From positions 1-37,469 of IMG/VR virus record IMGVR_UViG_3300020467_001053: DNA of 37,469 nucleotides. One strand, 5' to 3'. Positions 6,634 to 16,200 of the stretch are shown piece after piece (the stretch's first letter is position 1; each line of letters opens with the position of its first letter). This stretch comes from a virus. The translations under genes and the position numbers were made by a program. Below the pieces are notes generated by a model. That model made no database searches. It saw only the letters and a program-made list of their open reading frames with translations, and was not told the origin of the DNA.

Positions 6634-8435
6634 TAGGTACTTTTTAATTCTTCTGCTTTATTTTCGGCAAAATTGCCCTTAATACCATCATCAGCAGGTC
6701 CACTAAAATTAGGTTCTATATACTCTCGTTCTACCTCAACAGTAACAAGTTTCTGAATTTCTGGTAGATATAAGTATTTCATTGAACTCATCTCCAATGT
6801 ATTAATTGCATCCTCTAAAGTTTCTACAAGTGGTTGTCCACCAAGATTAAAAGATGTATTAAACAAGATAGGAACATCAGATAATTTCTCAAATTCACTA
6901 ATCAAATTATAGTAATGCTCATTCTCTTCCTTAGTAAGAGTCTGAATTCTACAAGTGCCATCCTCATGTATAACTGATGGTATTTTCTCCTCTACACCTG
7001 GTACACATTCAACAGCATACATCATATGAGGTGTATCTTCTCTTCCAGCAAGATCAAACCAATCATTAACCTTCTCTTTAAGAATTGTACATGCAAATGG
7101 ACGGAAAAATTCTCTCTTCTTAACATAGTTAACAATATCTTTTCCATCCTTAATAGTAGGATCAAAAAGTATTGAACGATTACCAAGTGCTCTTGGTCCA
7201 CCCTCAGACCTTCCTTGGAAAATAGTAACTATATTTCCATCACGAATCATCTTTGCAATATCTTTAGGAGATGTATCACTAACATATTCAGGATCAATAA
7301 AATCTAGATAATTATCTGGATCATATTTTGGTCCATAATAAATTGAACTTACTCTTGGTTCTGCTTTAGGCATCCCATATTCCGATGCGTATACAAATTT
7401 TGCACCGCCAATTGATGTTCCACCATCATGAGAAATAGGTTCAACATATATGTTCAAGTCAGGGAACTCTTTCCAATACTTATAATTGGCAACACAATTT
7501 AATCCATAACCACCAGAAACACATATATTTGTTTCTCCAGTTTTCTCATGTGCTTTACGAATTAAATTAACCATCTGCTCTTCAGTTTCTTTCTGAACAG
7601 CATATGCCATATCTTTCTGAACTTGTGTATACTTTTTCTTCTGATGAACATTTAGATCTTCTTTCAATATCTTATATCTTGATACATTAAGATAAGAATT
7701 ATTTGGGTAATTAGGTATAAAGACTTCTCTATTTCCCCAATTATCCCTAAACAATGGCGGTATCTCAGGATTCTCTTTACCATAGGCAGAGAGACCCATA
7801 GTTTTTCCAGCATCAATAGATTGAAATCCACAAAACTCTGTTACAGCTTCATATATTTTAGTAAGACCTGGATATTCAGTAATAAGAATGTCAGCATCAT
7901 TCTCATCAGCTATTTCATTTAATCCAATAGGATCTTTAGTTCCAAGATGTCGGTAAACATACTTAAGACTATCCTGATTGAATGGATATTCTGCAGTTAG
8001 TATAGTCTCAAACTCATAACATACACTTGGAGATAGTTGATTCTGTAAGAAACTTCCTGCACCATCAGCAATTACTATTGCAGCAGTATCAAATCCAGAA
8101 TTTAAGAAAGCACAAGCACCATGCATCTTATGATGAATAGTATCAACATAATGAACCTTTGGATTAAATCGTAACTTAGCAAGTTTTCTTACAAGACCAT
8201 AGTATGCACTCTCACCTGTCCAATCTAACTCAGGTCCAGCACGATGAGTATGACATAAAACTAAATGATCAATATGATCAACATATTTTGTACACTCTAA
8301 TAAACCAAGTAAAGGTGCACCATCATATTTTCTTCTAGATAATCTTTCCTCTTCAATATAAAATACAATTTCACCATCAACCATTAATGTTGTACTTGCA
8401 TTATGACCACGAGCAATAGAAACAATAACACTCAT
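6633..8435 (-). CDS. NodU/CmcH-family O-carbamoyltransferase
   Basis: A complete 600-residue carbamoyltransferase that moves the carbamoyl group of carbamoyl phosphate, through carbamoyl-adenylate, to a hydroxyl of a sugar or other acceptor. The N-terminal Kae1-like domain shows ARGHNAST (8-15), EEERLSRRKYDG (28-39), His101 and His105 of HHKMHGA (metal ligands), IADGAGS (122-128) and SGGYGLNCVAN (307-317). The C-terminal YrdC-like domain has FQGRSEGGPRALGNRSILFD (406-425). NodU acts on Nod factors, and a related enzyme, WapO, carbamoylates a core heptose in Pseudomonas LPS, so a heptose acceptor fits this locus; that acceptor is inference. Confidence 0.92.
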   Translation of the reverse strand: MSVIVSIARGHNASTTLMVDGEIVFYIEEERLSRRKYDGAPLLGLLECTKYVDHIDHLVLCHTHRAGPELDWTGESAYYGLVRKLAKLRFNPKVHYVDTIHHKMHGACAFLNSGFDTAAIVIADGAGSFLQNQLSPSVCYEFETILTAEYPFNQDSLKYVYRHLGTKDPIGLNEIADENDADILITEYPGLTKIYEAVTEFCGFQSIDAGKTMGLSAYGKENPEIPPLFRDNWGNREVFIPNYPNNSYLNVSRYKILKEDLNVHQKKKYTQVQKDMAYAVQKETEEQMVNLIRKAHEKTGETNICVSGGYGLNCVANYKYWKEFPDLNIYVEPISHDGGTSIGGAKFVYASEYGMPKAEPRVSSIYYGPKYDPDNYLDFIDPEYVSDTSPKDIAKMIRDGNIVTIFQGRSEGGPRALGNRSILFDPTIKDGKDIVNYVKKREFFRPFACTILKEKVNDWFDLAGREDTPHMMYAVECVPGVEEKIPSVIHEDGTCRIQTLTKEENEHYYNLISEFEKLSDVPILFNTSFNLGGQPLVETLEDAINTLEMSSMKYLYLPEIQKLVTVEVEREYIEPNFSGPADDGIKGNFAENKAEELKST

Positions 8436-8444
8436 TTTAATACC

Positions 8445-9563
8445 TCAAGACTTAACGTTGTTCATTTCCAATACCTTTTCTATTGGTTTTTTCTTACTTG
8501 CTTTATTAGTTTTACTACTCTTAAAACCCTCAAACTTTACAGAACTTGGAGCAAGTGACTTAGGTGCTGCACCAGTAATCATTGCTGGTGCATGTGGAAG
8601 ATTCTTGTTTATATTAGTAGCACCTGTTAGAGTAGTCTTTGTTCTACTTACACCTATCTTATCTCTTACAGATTTTACAATCTTTTTAACTGTAGAATCA
8701 TCTAGTACCATAAGATCTTCATTATTTCTATCACAACAATCATCAAATGTCATTCTAATAGGACTGTATCTTCTATTATCTTTACCATTATCAATAATAG
8801 TAAAGTTTTTATTACCAGGATAAGTTATATTCTCAGGATATGTAGATCCTATAACAACTGTAGCAGGTTTCTTGACAGCATGTGCCATATGCTGTCCAGC
8901 ACTATCACATCCTATGAAATAATCAGCACCATTTATAACCCCACACCATTCATTAAGACTCATCTTCTGAGGCATGGCGATTCCCATTTCTTGCCAATTA
9001 GGAATCTCAATCTGTGACATTACTATTATACCATAATTCTTCTTCAATTGTTCTATTAAAGAAATGATATTACTTGCCTCAAAACTTCTACCACTGCTAT
9101 CAGAAATAAATCTTCCCTCTGCAGAACAAGACTGTCCAAATGGTTGAATAACTACTATCTTTTCTTTCTGTGTTCCTCTCTTTACTTCATCAACAACATT
9201 ATGACCTGTTATCTGTTCTTTCTTATTAAGATCTAATTTAATTTCTCTCGTTTCTGGAACTTCATCAAGATTATTAATCTGCATATCAAAAGCTTGAATC
9301 AGATTACACTTCTGATTAAAATAAGCATTCAATCTATAAGGTTCTAGAGTTATTACTTCTTTATCTTTTATATGATCCTCAAATAAATCCTTATGGTTCA
9401 TTAAATATACTTTATCTCTAAGTTTTTTACTTAAAGAAAAAAGTTCGGCCCAAGATTCAGATACAATAACAAAATCGTCATTGGTTTCTGCAAATCTCTC
9501 AAAACCTGGAATGGAGCAAAGCACACGCCCTGCTCCACCATTTATAAAAAAAGCTTTATTCAT
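8445..9563 (-). CDS. GT9 (ADP-heptose:LPS heptosyltransferase-like) glycosyltransferase
   Basis: A 372-residue protein resembling GT9 heptosyltransferases, which transfer heptose from ADP-heptose to LPS core. It has an N-terminal turn FINGGAGRVLCSIPG (6-20), VVIQPFGQS (137-145) and the C-domain nucleotide-binding signature FIGCDSAGQHMAHA (216-229, with Asp220), followed by PATVVIGSTYPENITYP. The N-terminal Rossmann half is divergent. Residues about 305-372 are a Thr/Lys/Ala-rich, probably disordered tail not typical of GT9. It is the first gene behind the promoter at 9588-9616, nine bases upstream of the carbamoyltransferase. Donor identity is inferred from the hld genes. Confidence 0.75.
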   Translation of the reverse strand: MNKAFFINGGAGRVLCSIPGFERFAETNDDFVIVSESWAELFSLSKKLRDKVYLMNHKDLFEDHIKDKEVITLEPYRLNAYFNQKCNLIQAFDMQINNLDEVPETREIKLDLNKKEQITGHNVVDEVKRGTQKEKIVVIQPFGQSCSAEGRFISDSSGRSFEASNIISLIEQLKKNYGIIVMSQIEIPNWQEMGIAMPQKMSLNEWCGVINGADYFIGCDSAGQHMAHAVKKPATVVIGSTYPENITYPGNKNFTIIDNGKDNRRYSPIRMTFDDCCDRNNEDLMVLDDSTVKKIVKSVRDKIGVSRTKTTLTGATNINKNLPHAPAMITGAAPKSLAPSSVKFEGFKSSKTNKASKKKPIEKVLEMNNVKS

Positions 9564-9587
9564 TCAAGTCAAACCTCAATGTATAAT

Positions 9588-9616
9588 ATTGTAGCATTGT
9601 TGACTTATATAGTCAA
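9588..9616 (-). promoter_or_regulatory. Sigma70-type promoter of the glycan cassette
   Basis: On the minus strand TTGACT (9611-9616) and TACAAT (9588-9593) are exactly 17 bases apart, 5 of 6 matches to each consensus box. The -10 lies about 25 bases upstream of the GT9 start codon. It is unlike the ATAAATA late promoters that precede the fibre genes. Confidence 0.7.
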
Positions 9617-9617
9617 C
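9599..9617. promoter_or_regulatory. 19-bp perfect inverted repeat over the -35 box (possible operator)
   Basis: GTTGACT-TATAT-AGTCAAC has perfect 7-bp arms. One arm contains the -35 hexamer of the cassette promoter and the other arm lies in the spacer. There is no T run after it on either strand, so an operator or processing hairpin is more likely than a terminator. Confidence 0.5.
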
Positions 9618-9650
9618 CAAAAGAATAATGTTAGGTAATGATTATACTAC

Positions 9651-10742
9651 TTATTTGTAAGATACGCAAACCATTCCACCTTTACCCATATCTCCACACA
9701 ATCCGTTGTTACCACCCATTACATTAGATGCCCATCCACCTGCACCAGGAACAGCCATATATCCACAACATCCTTGACACTGCCTTCCACAACAGGTTCC
9801 ACTAGACCAAGAGTAACAACACTTAGTTTCATCAGCAAAACAGAATATTGGTGCGTGTTGTTGCCATCCATAATGGTTGGTATCATAACATATCTTAGGC
9901 CAAATACCAGGAATACCGTATACGATTCCCATATTTGCCACATTTTCTAATGAAGTATATGCATCTGGGTGTGTTACACATCCACAATATCCAGAACCTG
10001 GTGTATAGTCAATAGGTCCTTGACATATAGCACAACTATTATCAAAACAATAATTAGTACCTTGGTTACATATACAACTTCCAGAGTCTCCGCAACAAGC
10101 AGATGTCTGTTTATACATGTTAAATGAACCAACGTTTCCTTGCCAGTTCACTTTAGAACCAACACCACCTTCGGCACAAACTCTTAATAAACCATATCCT
10201 TGAACATAAGAAGGACAACCTTGAACTCTTCCTTGAGAACTGGTACTAGGCATACAGCAATAAGCACAACCAGCACAGATAGTATATTGACAACCTGCTT
10301 TTACTGGAATCCTAACCATTGCATAAGCACCTGTAGATCCATATGAAGATCCACCACAGTACTGTCCACCACCTGATCCACTACCTGCACCCCACATTTG
10401 GAATTTAGCACAAGTTACACCAGCAGGAACAGTCCATGTACAACTACAACCACATTGCCACTGTGTAGTTTGTGCAGCATTTCCTGAACAACAAACCTTA
10501 AAACCGTCTGTCCAGAAACTATCAGCATTACCAGCATCAACAATATGTTGCCATAATTCTTCACAAGCAGGAGCATTTAGGATCTGACCTCTAGTACAGT
10601 CCAGCCACTCCTTAACACAATCTATATTATAGCTACTACTACCTGCAGATCCGCCTATTTTATGTAAGCACTCATCTTTCTCAGCGATTTCTTTTCTAAG
10701 TGCTACCTGTTGATTAAAAGCACTATAAACTAATACATCCAT
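9651..10742 (-). CDS. Cysteine-rich glycine-rich tail-fibre tip protein 1
   Basis: A 363-residue protein with about 38 cysteines (roughly 10%), many as CC, CxC or CxxC, and no signal peptide. After a helical start (1-90) comes CSCTWTVPAGVTCAKFQMWG (99-118), the entry strand of the glycine-rich adhesin domain found in phage fibres, then GSTGAYAMVRIPVKAG, CAGCAYCC and a C-terminal GGMVCVSYK. The fold element WTVPxGVT...GGGAGG...VSY is shared with the proteins at 22367-23278 and 25602-27221, but those have few cysteines. Probably a receptor-contacting tip, with the cysteines forming disulfides or binding metal. It is the last gene of a late unit and is paralogous to 11451-12542. Confidence 0.75.
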   Translation of the reverse strand: MDVLVYSAFNQQVALRKEIAEKDECLHKIGGSAGSSSYNIDCVKEWLDCTRGQILNAPACEELWQHIVDAGNADSFWTDGFKVCCSGNAAQTTQWQCGCSCTWTVPAGVTCAKFQMWGAGSGSGGGQYCGGSSYGSTGAYAMVRIPVKAGCQYTICAGCAYCCMPSTSSQGRVQGCPSYVQGYGLLRVCAEGGVGSKVNWQGNVGSFNMYKQTSACCGDSGSCICNQGTNYCFDNSCAICQGPIDYTPGSGYCGCVTHPDAYTSLENVANMGIVYGIPGIWPKICYDTNHYGWQQHAPIFCFADETKCCYSWSSGTCCGRQCQGCCGYMAVPGAGGWASNVMGGNNGLCGDMGKGGMVCVSYK

Positions 10743-10756
10743 TTAATCAAATCCTC

Positions 10757-11422
10757 TTATAATTCTGGTGGTGCAGTATAATCTGGAACTTCTTTCAATT
10801 CACTTACAGCAGTGATTGGTAATTTAGGCATAGTACCAACAATAGGTTGATTTATAAACTTCCAATGCTTCATTGGAGGATTATTACTAATAAAGGTATC
10901 CAATTCTGTTATATAAGTGTTAACCGCAGTTGCAGTTGCCGAACTAAATGCATATTTATTTGCATAGCTTTCAATATAAGCTTTCTGAACCTGTGCTTTT
11001 TGTGCCCAAACATTAGTTTGATCTACAACTATCTGATCAAACTTAAACTTATTTGTACCATGATCATATTCTAAAAGATAATTATCTTTTATTTGTGGAT
11101 TATCAACCTTCTTAAATTTCTCACCATTACTTAAAGTTTCTTCAGTATAAGTATAATCCCATATAACTTCTTTATAGGATTGTAACATATACATTAAAAC
11201 AGGTAGATCATCTGCCTCTTTAGCATCAAGAGTTTTCTTTTCCCATTCAGTCTCTGCTGGTGGATCAGGTAATCCAACACCTGCAGTATGAACACTACCA
11301 CCTGTAGTCACATAAACATCTAACAGCTCAGGTCCATCATAAGTATAAGTCGCTGTCTGTGTAGTAGATATTCCCGAAACCCACATTTCGTTGGGTAAAG
11401 CATAAGTAAAAGTTGCTATCAT
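10757..11422 (-). CDS. Fibre-associated protein, possible assembly factor
   Basis: A 221-residue protein, not cysteine-rich, placed between the two cysteine-rich tip genes. The N-terminal part has a beta-strand pattern (TYALPNEMWVSGIS, TYTYDGPELLDVYV). The middle and C-terminal parts look helical (EADDLPVLMYMLQSYKEVIW, AQKAQVQKAYIESYANKYAF). A helical ~200-residue gene next to a fibre tip gene is typical of tail-fibre assembly chaperones, so that is the best guess, but I cannot assign a family. A late promoter at 11452-11459 lies about 30 bases upstream of its ATG. Confidence 0.55.
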   Translation of the reverse strand: MIATFTYALPNEMWVSGISTTQTATYTYDGPELLDVYVTTGGSVHTAGVGLPDPPAETEWEKKTLDAKEADDLPVLMYMLQSYKEVIWDYTYTEETLSNGEKFKKVDNPQIKDNYLLEYDHGTNKFKFDQIVVDQTNVWAQKAQVQKAYIESYANKYAFSSATATAVNTYITELDTFISNNPPMKHWKFINQPIVGTMPKLPITAVSELKEVPDYTAPPEL

Positions 11423-11450
11423 TGTTCCGATCTATCCAATTAACCTTTGA

Positions 11451-12542
11451 TTATTTATAAGACACACAAACCATACCCATTCTACCTGCATCACCATAAG
11501 GATCGTAAGATGTGTATCCACCACACTTAAATCCAAAGGTTCCACCCATAGCTGGCATCTGTCTGTAACCATATTGTGCCTGTCTGCAGCATCCACCTGT
11601 GTATATACTTGTGTAACACATAGGAGCATCACAACATCCTAACCAACCATATATTGATGGATATTGTCCACAGTGTGACCAACTTTCACTAATACCAACA
11701 GAACCGAAGTTACCATTAAGTGTATAAACTTGCCCATCAGTAGCAGATCCAAATGCTTGCTTACAAGATCTTACTGTAGGTAATCTATAACGGTTTGCCC
11801 AATAAGGTCTTCCAACAGAAGTGTAAACAATACCATCTGGATAACAAATTTGTGTACCAGAGTTACATATACATCCACCTAACATCAAGCACCAGTCACC
11901 TGTACTCTGAATAAAGCATTGCATACCAGTACAACCAAATCCACCTGACCAGTCTGCTCTAACCTTTCTCTCACAGGATAACATACCTTCACCACCCATA
12001 GCACAGAAGTTAGTTAATCCTGGACCCTGAACGTAAGATGTTTCTCCATCTACAGTACTATCACCACTATAATGATAGCAGCAATAAGCACAACCAGCAC
12101 ACATAGTATAAGATTGTCCTGATGATACTGGCATAATTACAGATGCATATGCTCCAGTACTACCCATAGGAGATGTAGCACAACAACATCCAGCACCTGA
12201 AGGAGCACCAGCACCCCAGATTTGGAATCTAGCACATGTTACGCCACTAGGAACAGTCCATGTACAGTTACATCCACATCTATAATATCCTGTTTGGTCA
12301 CAAACCTTAAATCCACTAGTCCAAGTTGACCCATCAGCAGGATCTTTTGGTATCATACACCATAAAAATGCTTCCTGTGCAGAGGTTGTACAGAGAAACT
12401 GTGCTTTTGCCTCATCAGTATCTCCACCTCCACCACCATCACCTAATCTCATGCTAATAGCACTACTCAATCCTACAGAATGAGCACGTAATTCTTGGTT
12501 TACTGCCTGTATAGCATTATACGATAATACATCAGCTGCCAT
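11451..12542 (-). CDS. Cysteine-rich glycine-rich tail-fibre tip protein 2
   Basis: A 363-residue paralogue of 9651-10742 with about 31 cysteines. It keeps the same order of elements: helical start, FKVC, CGCNCTWTVPSGVTCARFQI (about 93-112), WGAGAPSGAGCCC, GSTGAYASVIMPVSSG, MCAGCAYCC, SYVQGPGL and the final GMVCVSYK. The middle segment between about 190 and 330 differs strongly from copy 1, the usual pattern where a tip domain contacts variable receptors. The C-terminal codons Tyr-Lys-stop read TATAAATAA and so also form a late promoter for the next gene. It follows the MGR-module protein at 12548-12844 by only five bases. Confidence 0.75.
   Translation of the reverse strand: MAADVLSYNAIQAVNQELRAHSVGLSSAISMRLGDGGGGGDTDEAKAQFLCTTSAQEAFLWCMIPKDPADGSTWTSGFKVCDQTGYYRCGCNCTWTVPSGVTCARFQIWGAGAPSGAGCCCATSPMGSTGAYASVIMPVSSGQSYTMCAGCAYCCYHYSGDSTVDGETSYVQGPGLTNFCAMGGEGMLSCERKVRADWSGGFGCTGMQCFIQSTGDWCLMLGGCICNSGTQICYPDGIVYTSVGRPYWANRYRLPTVRSCKQAFGSATDGQVYTLNGNFGSVGISESWSHCGQYPSIYGWLGCCDAPMCYTSIYTGGCCRQAQYGYRQMPAMGGTFGFKCGGYTSYDPYGDAGRMGMVCVSYK
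11452..11459 (-). promoter_or_regulatory. T4-type late promoter
   Basis: TATAAATA on the minus strand, about 30 bases upstream of the ATG at 11422, lying within the last codons of the upstream gene. It is an exact match to the T4 late consensus. Confidence 0.7.
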
Positions 12543-12547
12543 GTTTC

Positions 12548-12844
12548 CTATACCTCAGTAATATTTGTAACTAAATTTGTTGTTGAATCGTATTCCATTG
12601 TAAACGATTTCTCCGTACCGCCTATTTTTTCAGTGAATGATGTAATTAATCCAGTAAGAGTGTTATATCCTACATTAGAATATATAACTTCATTTGTTCC
12701 TGAACCTACAGTGAGTCCAATAACATGGTTATAACTATCAGTTGTAATACCAGATGTACGTGTAAATTCTAGAGTCTTAGAGGAACCACCTCCTCCAGCA
12801 CCACCAGAATTTATATTGATACTACTACCTAGAAACCGTCCCAT
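12548..12844 (-). CDS. Stand-alone MGR-module fibre protein
   Basis: A 98-residue protein beginning MGRFLGSSININSGGAGGGG, then EFTRTSGITTD, IYSNVGYNTLTGLITSFTEK and ending LVTNITEV. The whole protein matches the first ~95 residues of the proteins at 24089-25570 and 25602-27221, so it is that module with no tip attached. The ribosome site AAGGAG lies seven bases before the ATG. It may act as a docking piece to which the adjacent cysteine-rich tip associates. Confidence 0.75.
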   Translation of the reverse strand: MGRFLGSSININSGGAGGGGSSKTLEFTRTSGITTDSYNHVIGLTVGSGTNEVIYSNVGYNTLTGLITSFTEKIGGTEKSFTMEYDSTTNLVTNITEV

Positions 12845-12855
12845 GTATTCTCTCC

Positions 12856-13176
12856 TTAAGCAGGTTGTTCAAGACCATATACATTCACGCTTAATGATGA
12901 AGAAGACCCATATGCTACAATATTCGTACCTGCATTAACTGCAATAGCAGTTCTTTCAAGTATACCCTTAACAGGTATAGTTGTATCATACTCAATCCAA
13001 TCTTTATTGGTTGGATTTATCTGTGTGCCTATTGCAATTCTAACATCTGCTGGATTTGCAGTAGACCGATTAAGTACGTTAATATTAACAACCGCAAGAG
13101 TAGATGCAGGAACTGTATACACAGTAGTTAAAGTAGTAGAAGCCAAGGATACTTGACCTAGAATTCCAGATGCCAT
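12856..13176 (-). CDS. Small beta-sandwich fibre/baseplate protein
   Basis: A 106-residue protein, MASGILGQVSLASTTLTTVY at the start, then AVVNINVLNRSTANPADVRI, WIEYDTTIPVKG and VYGLEQPA at the end. The pattern (start strands, VPAST.., NRS...ADVRIAIG, EYD..I, a late IVAYGSS) is the same as the first two domains of the 507-residue protein at 20812-22335 and loosely the 113-residue protein at 33978-34319. It is probably a structural trimer component of the fibre base. It is the first gene of a late unit (promoter 13203-13210). Confidence 0.65.
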   Translation of the reverse strand: MASGILGQVSLASTTLTTVYTVPASTLAVVNINVLNRSTANPADVRIAIGTQINPTNKDWIEYDTTIPVKGILERTAIAVNAGTNIVAYGSSSSLSVNVYGLEQPA

Positions 13177-13202
13177 TTTTTAATGTGTTCCTTTGTCTGT
13201 AG

Positions 13203-13210
13203 TATTTATA
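13203..13210 (-). promoter_or_regulatory. T4-type late promoter
   Basis: TATAAATA on the minus strand about 27 bases upstream of the ATG at 13176, in the short gap after the 1324-residue fibre gene. Confidence 0.75.
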
Positions 13211-13226
13211 CAAATAATAGATGTTA

Positions 13227-16200
13227 TTAACTTTGACCAACAAAGAAAGTATTAACTCTAGACTCATTAGTAAGAGTTGTAATTCCTGCATTAGCAAAAG
13301 TCATCACTGTTGTTAATCCAACATTGGTATGATTTTGTAGCATGATAGAATAATTCGTATCAGCAGTATCAATATATGATTTAGCAGCAGCCTGTGTTGG
13401 GACTTTCTCATGACTATTTTGTGAGAAAGTAACGTCAGTAGAGAACTCATTAATTTGAGCACCTAACTGAGCACCAATTGAACCCAATCTCAATGAAGTT
13501 AGACCAGATAGATCGAATGCACTAGCGTTCAATGTTGCCGAACCAGTTGCTTGGTTAACACGGAAGTACTTACCAACACGGAAGTTACCATCTTGGTCAG
13601 TTGAAACATAAAATACACGACCAGGAAACTCTTCATTAATTTCCTGAGTTGGAATTGGATCTACTTTTGGAACTGATGGCCAATTAGTAGTTGATGTTCC
13701 ACCAGTACCGACTTGTAAGAAGTCATGACCTGTCAATCTTGTTTGACTGTATAAGTAACGAATCTTAACTTCCTGTTCATCAAAACATCTAGCAGCCTTT
13801 TCTTCAACAAGTGTTAATGTAGTAAGACCGTGTGGATCAGTTGAAACTCCAGTGACAGAAACAAACTCATCATCAATCTTAAGATAGTCTCCGTTTGCTA
13901 CAGAGAATGAGTTTGCAACAGTTGCTCTAAATGAAGTTGAAACACCAGTATAGTCCTTAAAGCATTCTGCGTTAGACAATAGAGTGGATGCACCAATAGC
14001 AACTAGAGTATCACCAATAACATAACTGGTAGCAATACCAGCACCATCTTGTTCTCTAGTAACTGTCATAGAGTTTGATGTTGGTAGACTTACAATCTTA
14101 ACCAACTCAGTTCCTATCCTAGCATATTCACCAGGGTTGAATCCAGCAATACTATTAACACTAAATGTTGTGTCTCCAGGAGCTGCTGGAACAAGGAACT
14201 GTGAAGTGTTTGTAGTAATAGGATATCTAACAAAGTATGTTTGTCCACCAGTATGTGCAGCACCAGTAGAATCTAACTGTGCTCTAGTAATCGATACACT
14301 ACCTCGACCATCAGCACCAGATTGACTTACGCCATTAATAACAAACGTAAATGCATCAGCACCACTAATACTATCATTACCAAATCCACCATTACCAGAT
14401 CCAGTAATAAATTCTATACTACCATTCTCTTCAAGAGTAGGTGAAGTTCCTAATCCAGAAAGAACAATACTAAATCCTGACTGACCTCTGTTAGCATCAG
14501 TATTATTAAGTAAAGTAGCAGTAGTTCCAGAACTTAGTCCTTCTACAGTTTCACCAGGAGCAAAACCAGTTCCAACACCTGCAGGACCAGCAGTAATTAA
14601 TGAATGATATAATTTTTCTTGCTTGGTTCCCTGAATAGTAGTAATCTTTCCTATTGCTGTAGATGATTGACCTCTAAACCTTTCACCCTGTTGGAATCCA
14701 CCTCCAGTTACAGTGCTAGGATCAAATTCACAAACCAATCCTTCTATGTTACCTTCTCTAGGAACTTCAAGTGGACTAAATCCAGAACTCACAACACCAT
14801 ATGTTCCCCAAGAACTATTTCCAGCAAGAGATCTAATTCTTCCTCCACGAGTAGCAGAGTAACTAATATGGTTATAATAAGTGAAACAGGAAACCATTTC
14901 GGCAGAACCACCATCTGTCACCCAGAATGCCATTCCATCATCATGCATGTTAGTGAACGAGTCAAACACAATTGACTTGTTAGATGGGTTTACACCATCT
15001 CTAAATTGTCTATGAATTCCACCATCAACAATTGCACCAATACCTTTTACTGATTTTGCAGAACAGTTTGATATGTAAGGTGATTTTTCAATTGGACTTT
15101 CAGGATTCATCTGAACAAATACACCCCTAGAAACTGAGTTGTTAGGATCATATGCATTTGCAGTATAAGTTAAATCAGTAGAAGCAACTGTTTGTCCTAT
15201 TGAAACCTCAATAGATGTTGGACTAATAAAGTTAGTAACTTTAGTTCCAGCAGATACACCAGCACCAGTTACAGATGTTCCAACTAAATCTGGATATAAA
15301 TTAGTACCAGTAACAATTGTTCCTGAAATAGATCCAGTTATAGTTCCAGCAATTCCTGCTGGCTCAAAACCAGTCATACCATCCATAAAGATATCTTTAA
15401 GCATGGTGGCATCACTTAGCAAGAACATTACAGACTCTTCGTTCTTTAATGTCTCAACATTAGTAATAGAAATATCATTGTTACCATTCTCCCATGTATC
15501 ACTAGTTGACCACAATCCACCTATTGTTGGACGAATTGCAATTGTTTTCTCATCAAAACTAGAATCTAAAACACTAGCAACTTTACCACCTGTACCATTC
15601 CTTATGGTAGCTCCATAACCAACTGGTGCAGTTGTGCCCATTGTAATACAATTAGCAGCAGCAGATACAAAATTATGTGCTGTTGTATCTGTAATAGCAC
15701 CCTCACCACCATTCACATTAACAGTAATTGATGTTGATGTTGTTGCTATAACTTTAATTTCTGTATTATAAACATAATCATGCCCAGAAGCAGTTCCAGT
15801 TGCACCACTAGCACGAGGATATGTTTTTTGTGTAGTATTTGCATCATTATTATAATCACAAGTAAATGTTAATGAATCAGTTGCAATATTAATATAATCT
15901 AAAGTAGAAAATATATGATTACCAATTGTCATTTCCATGTCACCAGTGACTGGATTATAGCTAATGTCAGTTGGAGTGTATGTTGCTAAAGGTGCAGATT
16001 GTAATGTTAATAATTGATGATGAGAATCATTTCCTACCTTTGGTGTAATCTTAGACGTTCTTAAGTTATCACCAACAATTGATACTCCTGGTGGAACAAC
16101 TATAGGAAGATCTTCCTGATATGTACCTGCTTTTACATAAATTGTAGCAGGACCAGTTGCTATACCACAAGCATACTTAACAGATGCAAATGATCTACTA

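Noticed and set aside
9599-9617. Palindrome as a terminator for the fibre operon
   Set aside because: No T run follows on the minus strand, and it overlaps a well-formed promoter.
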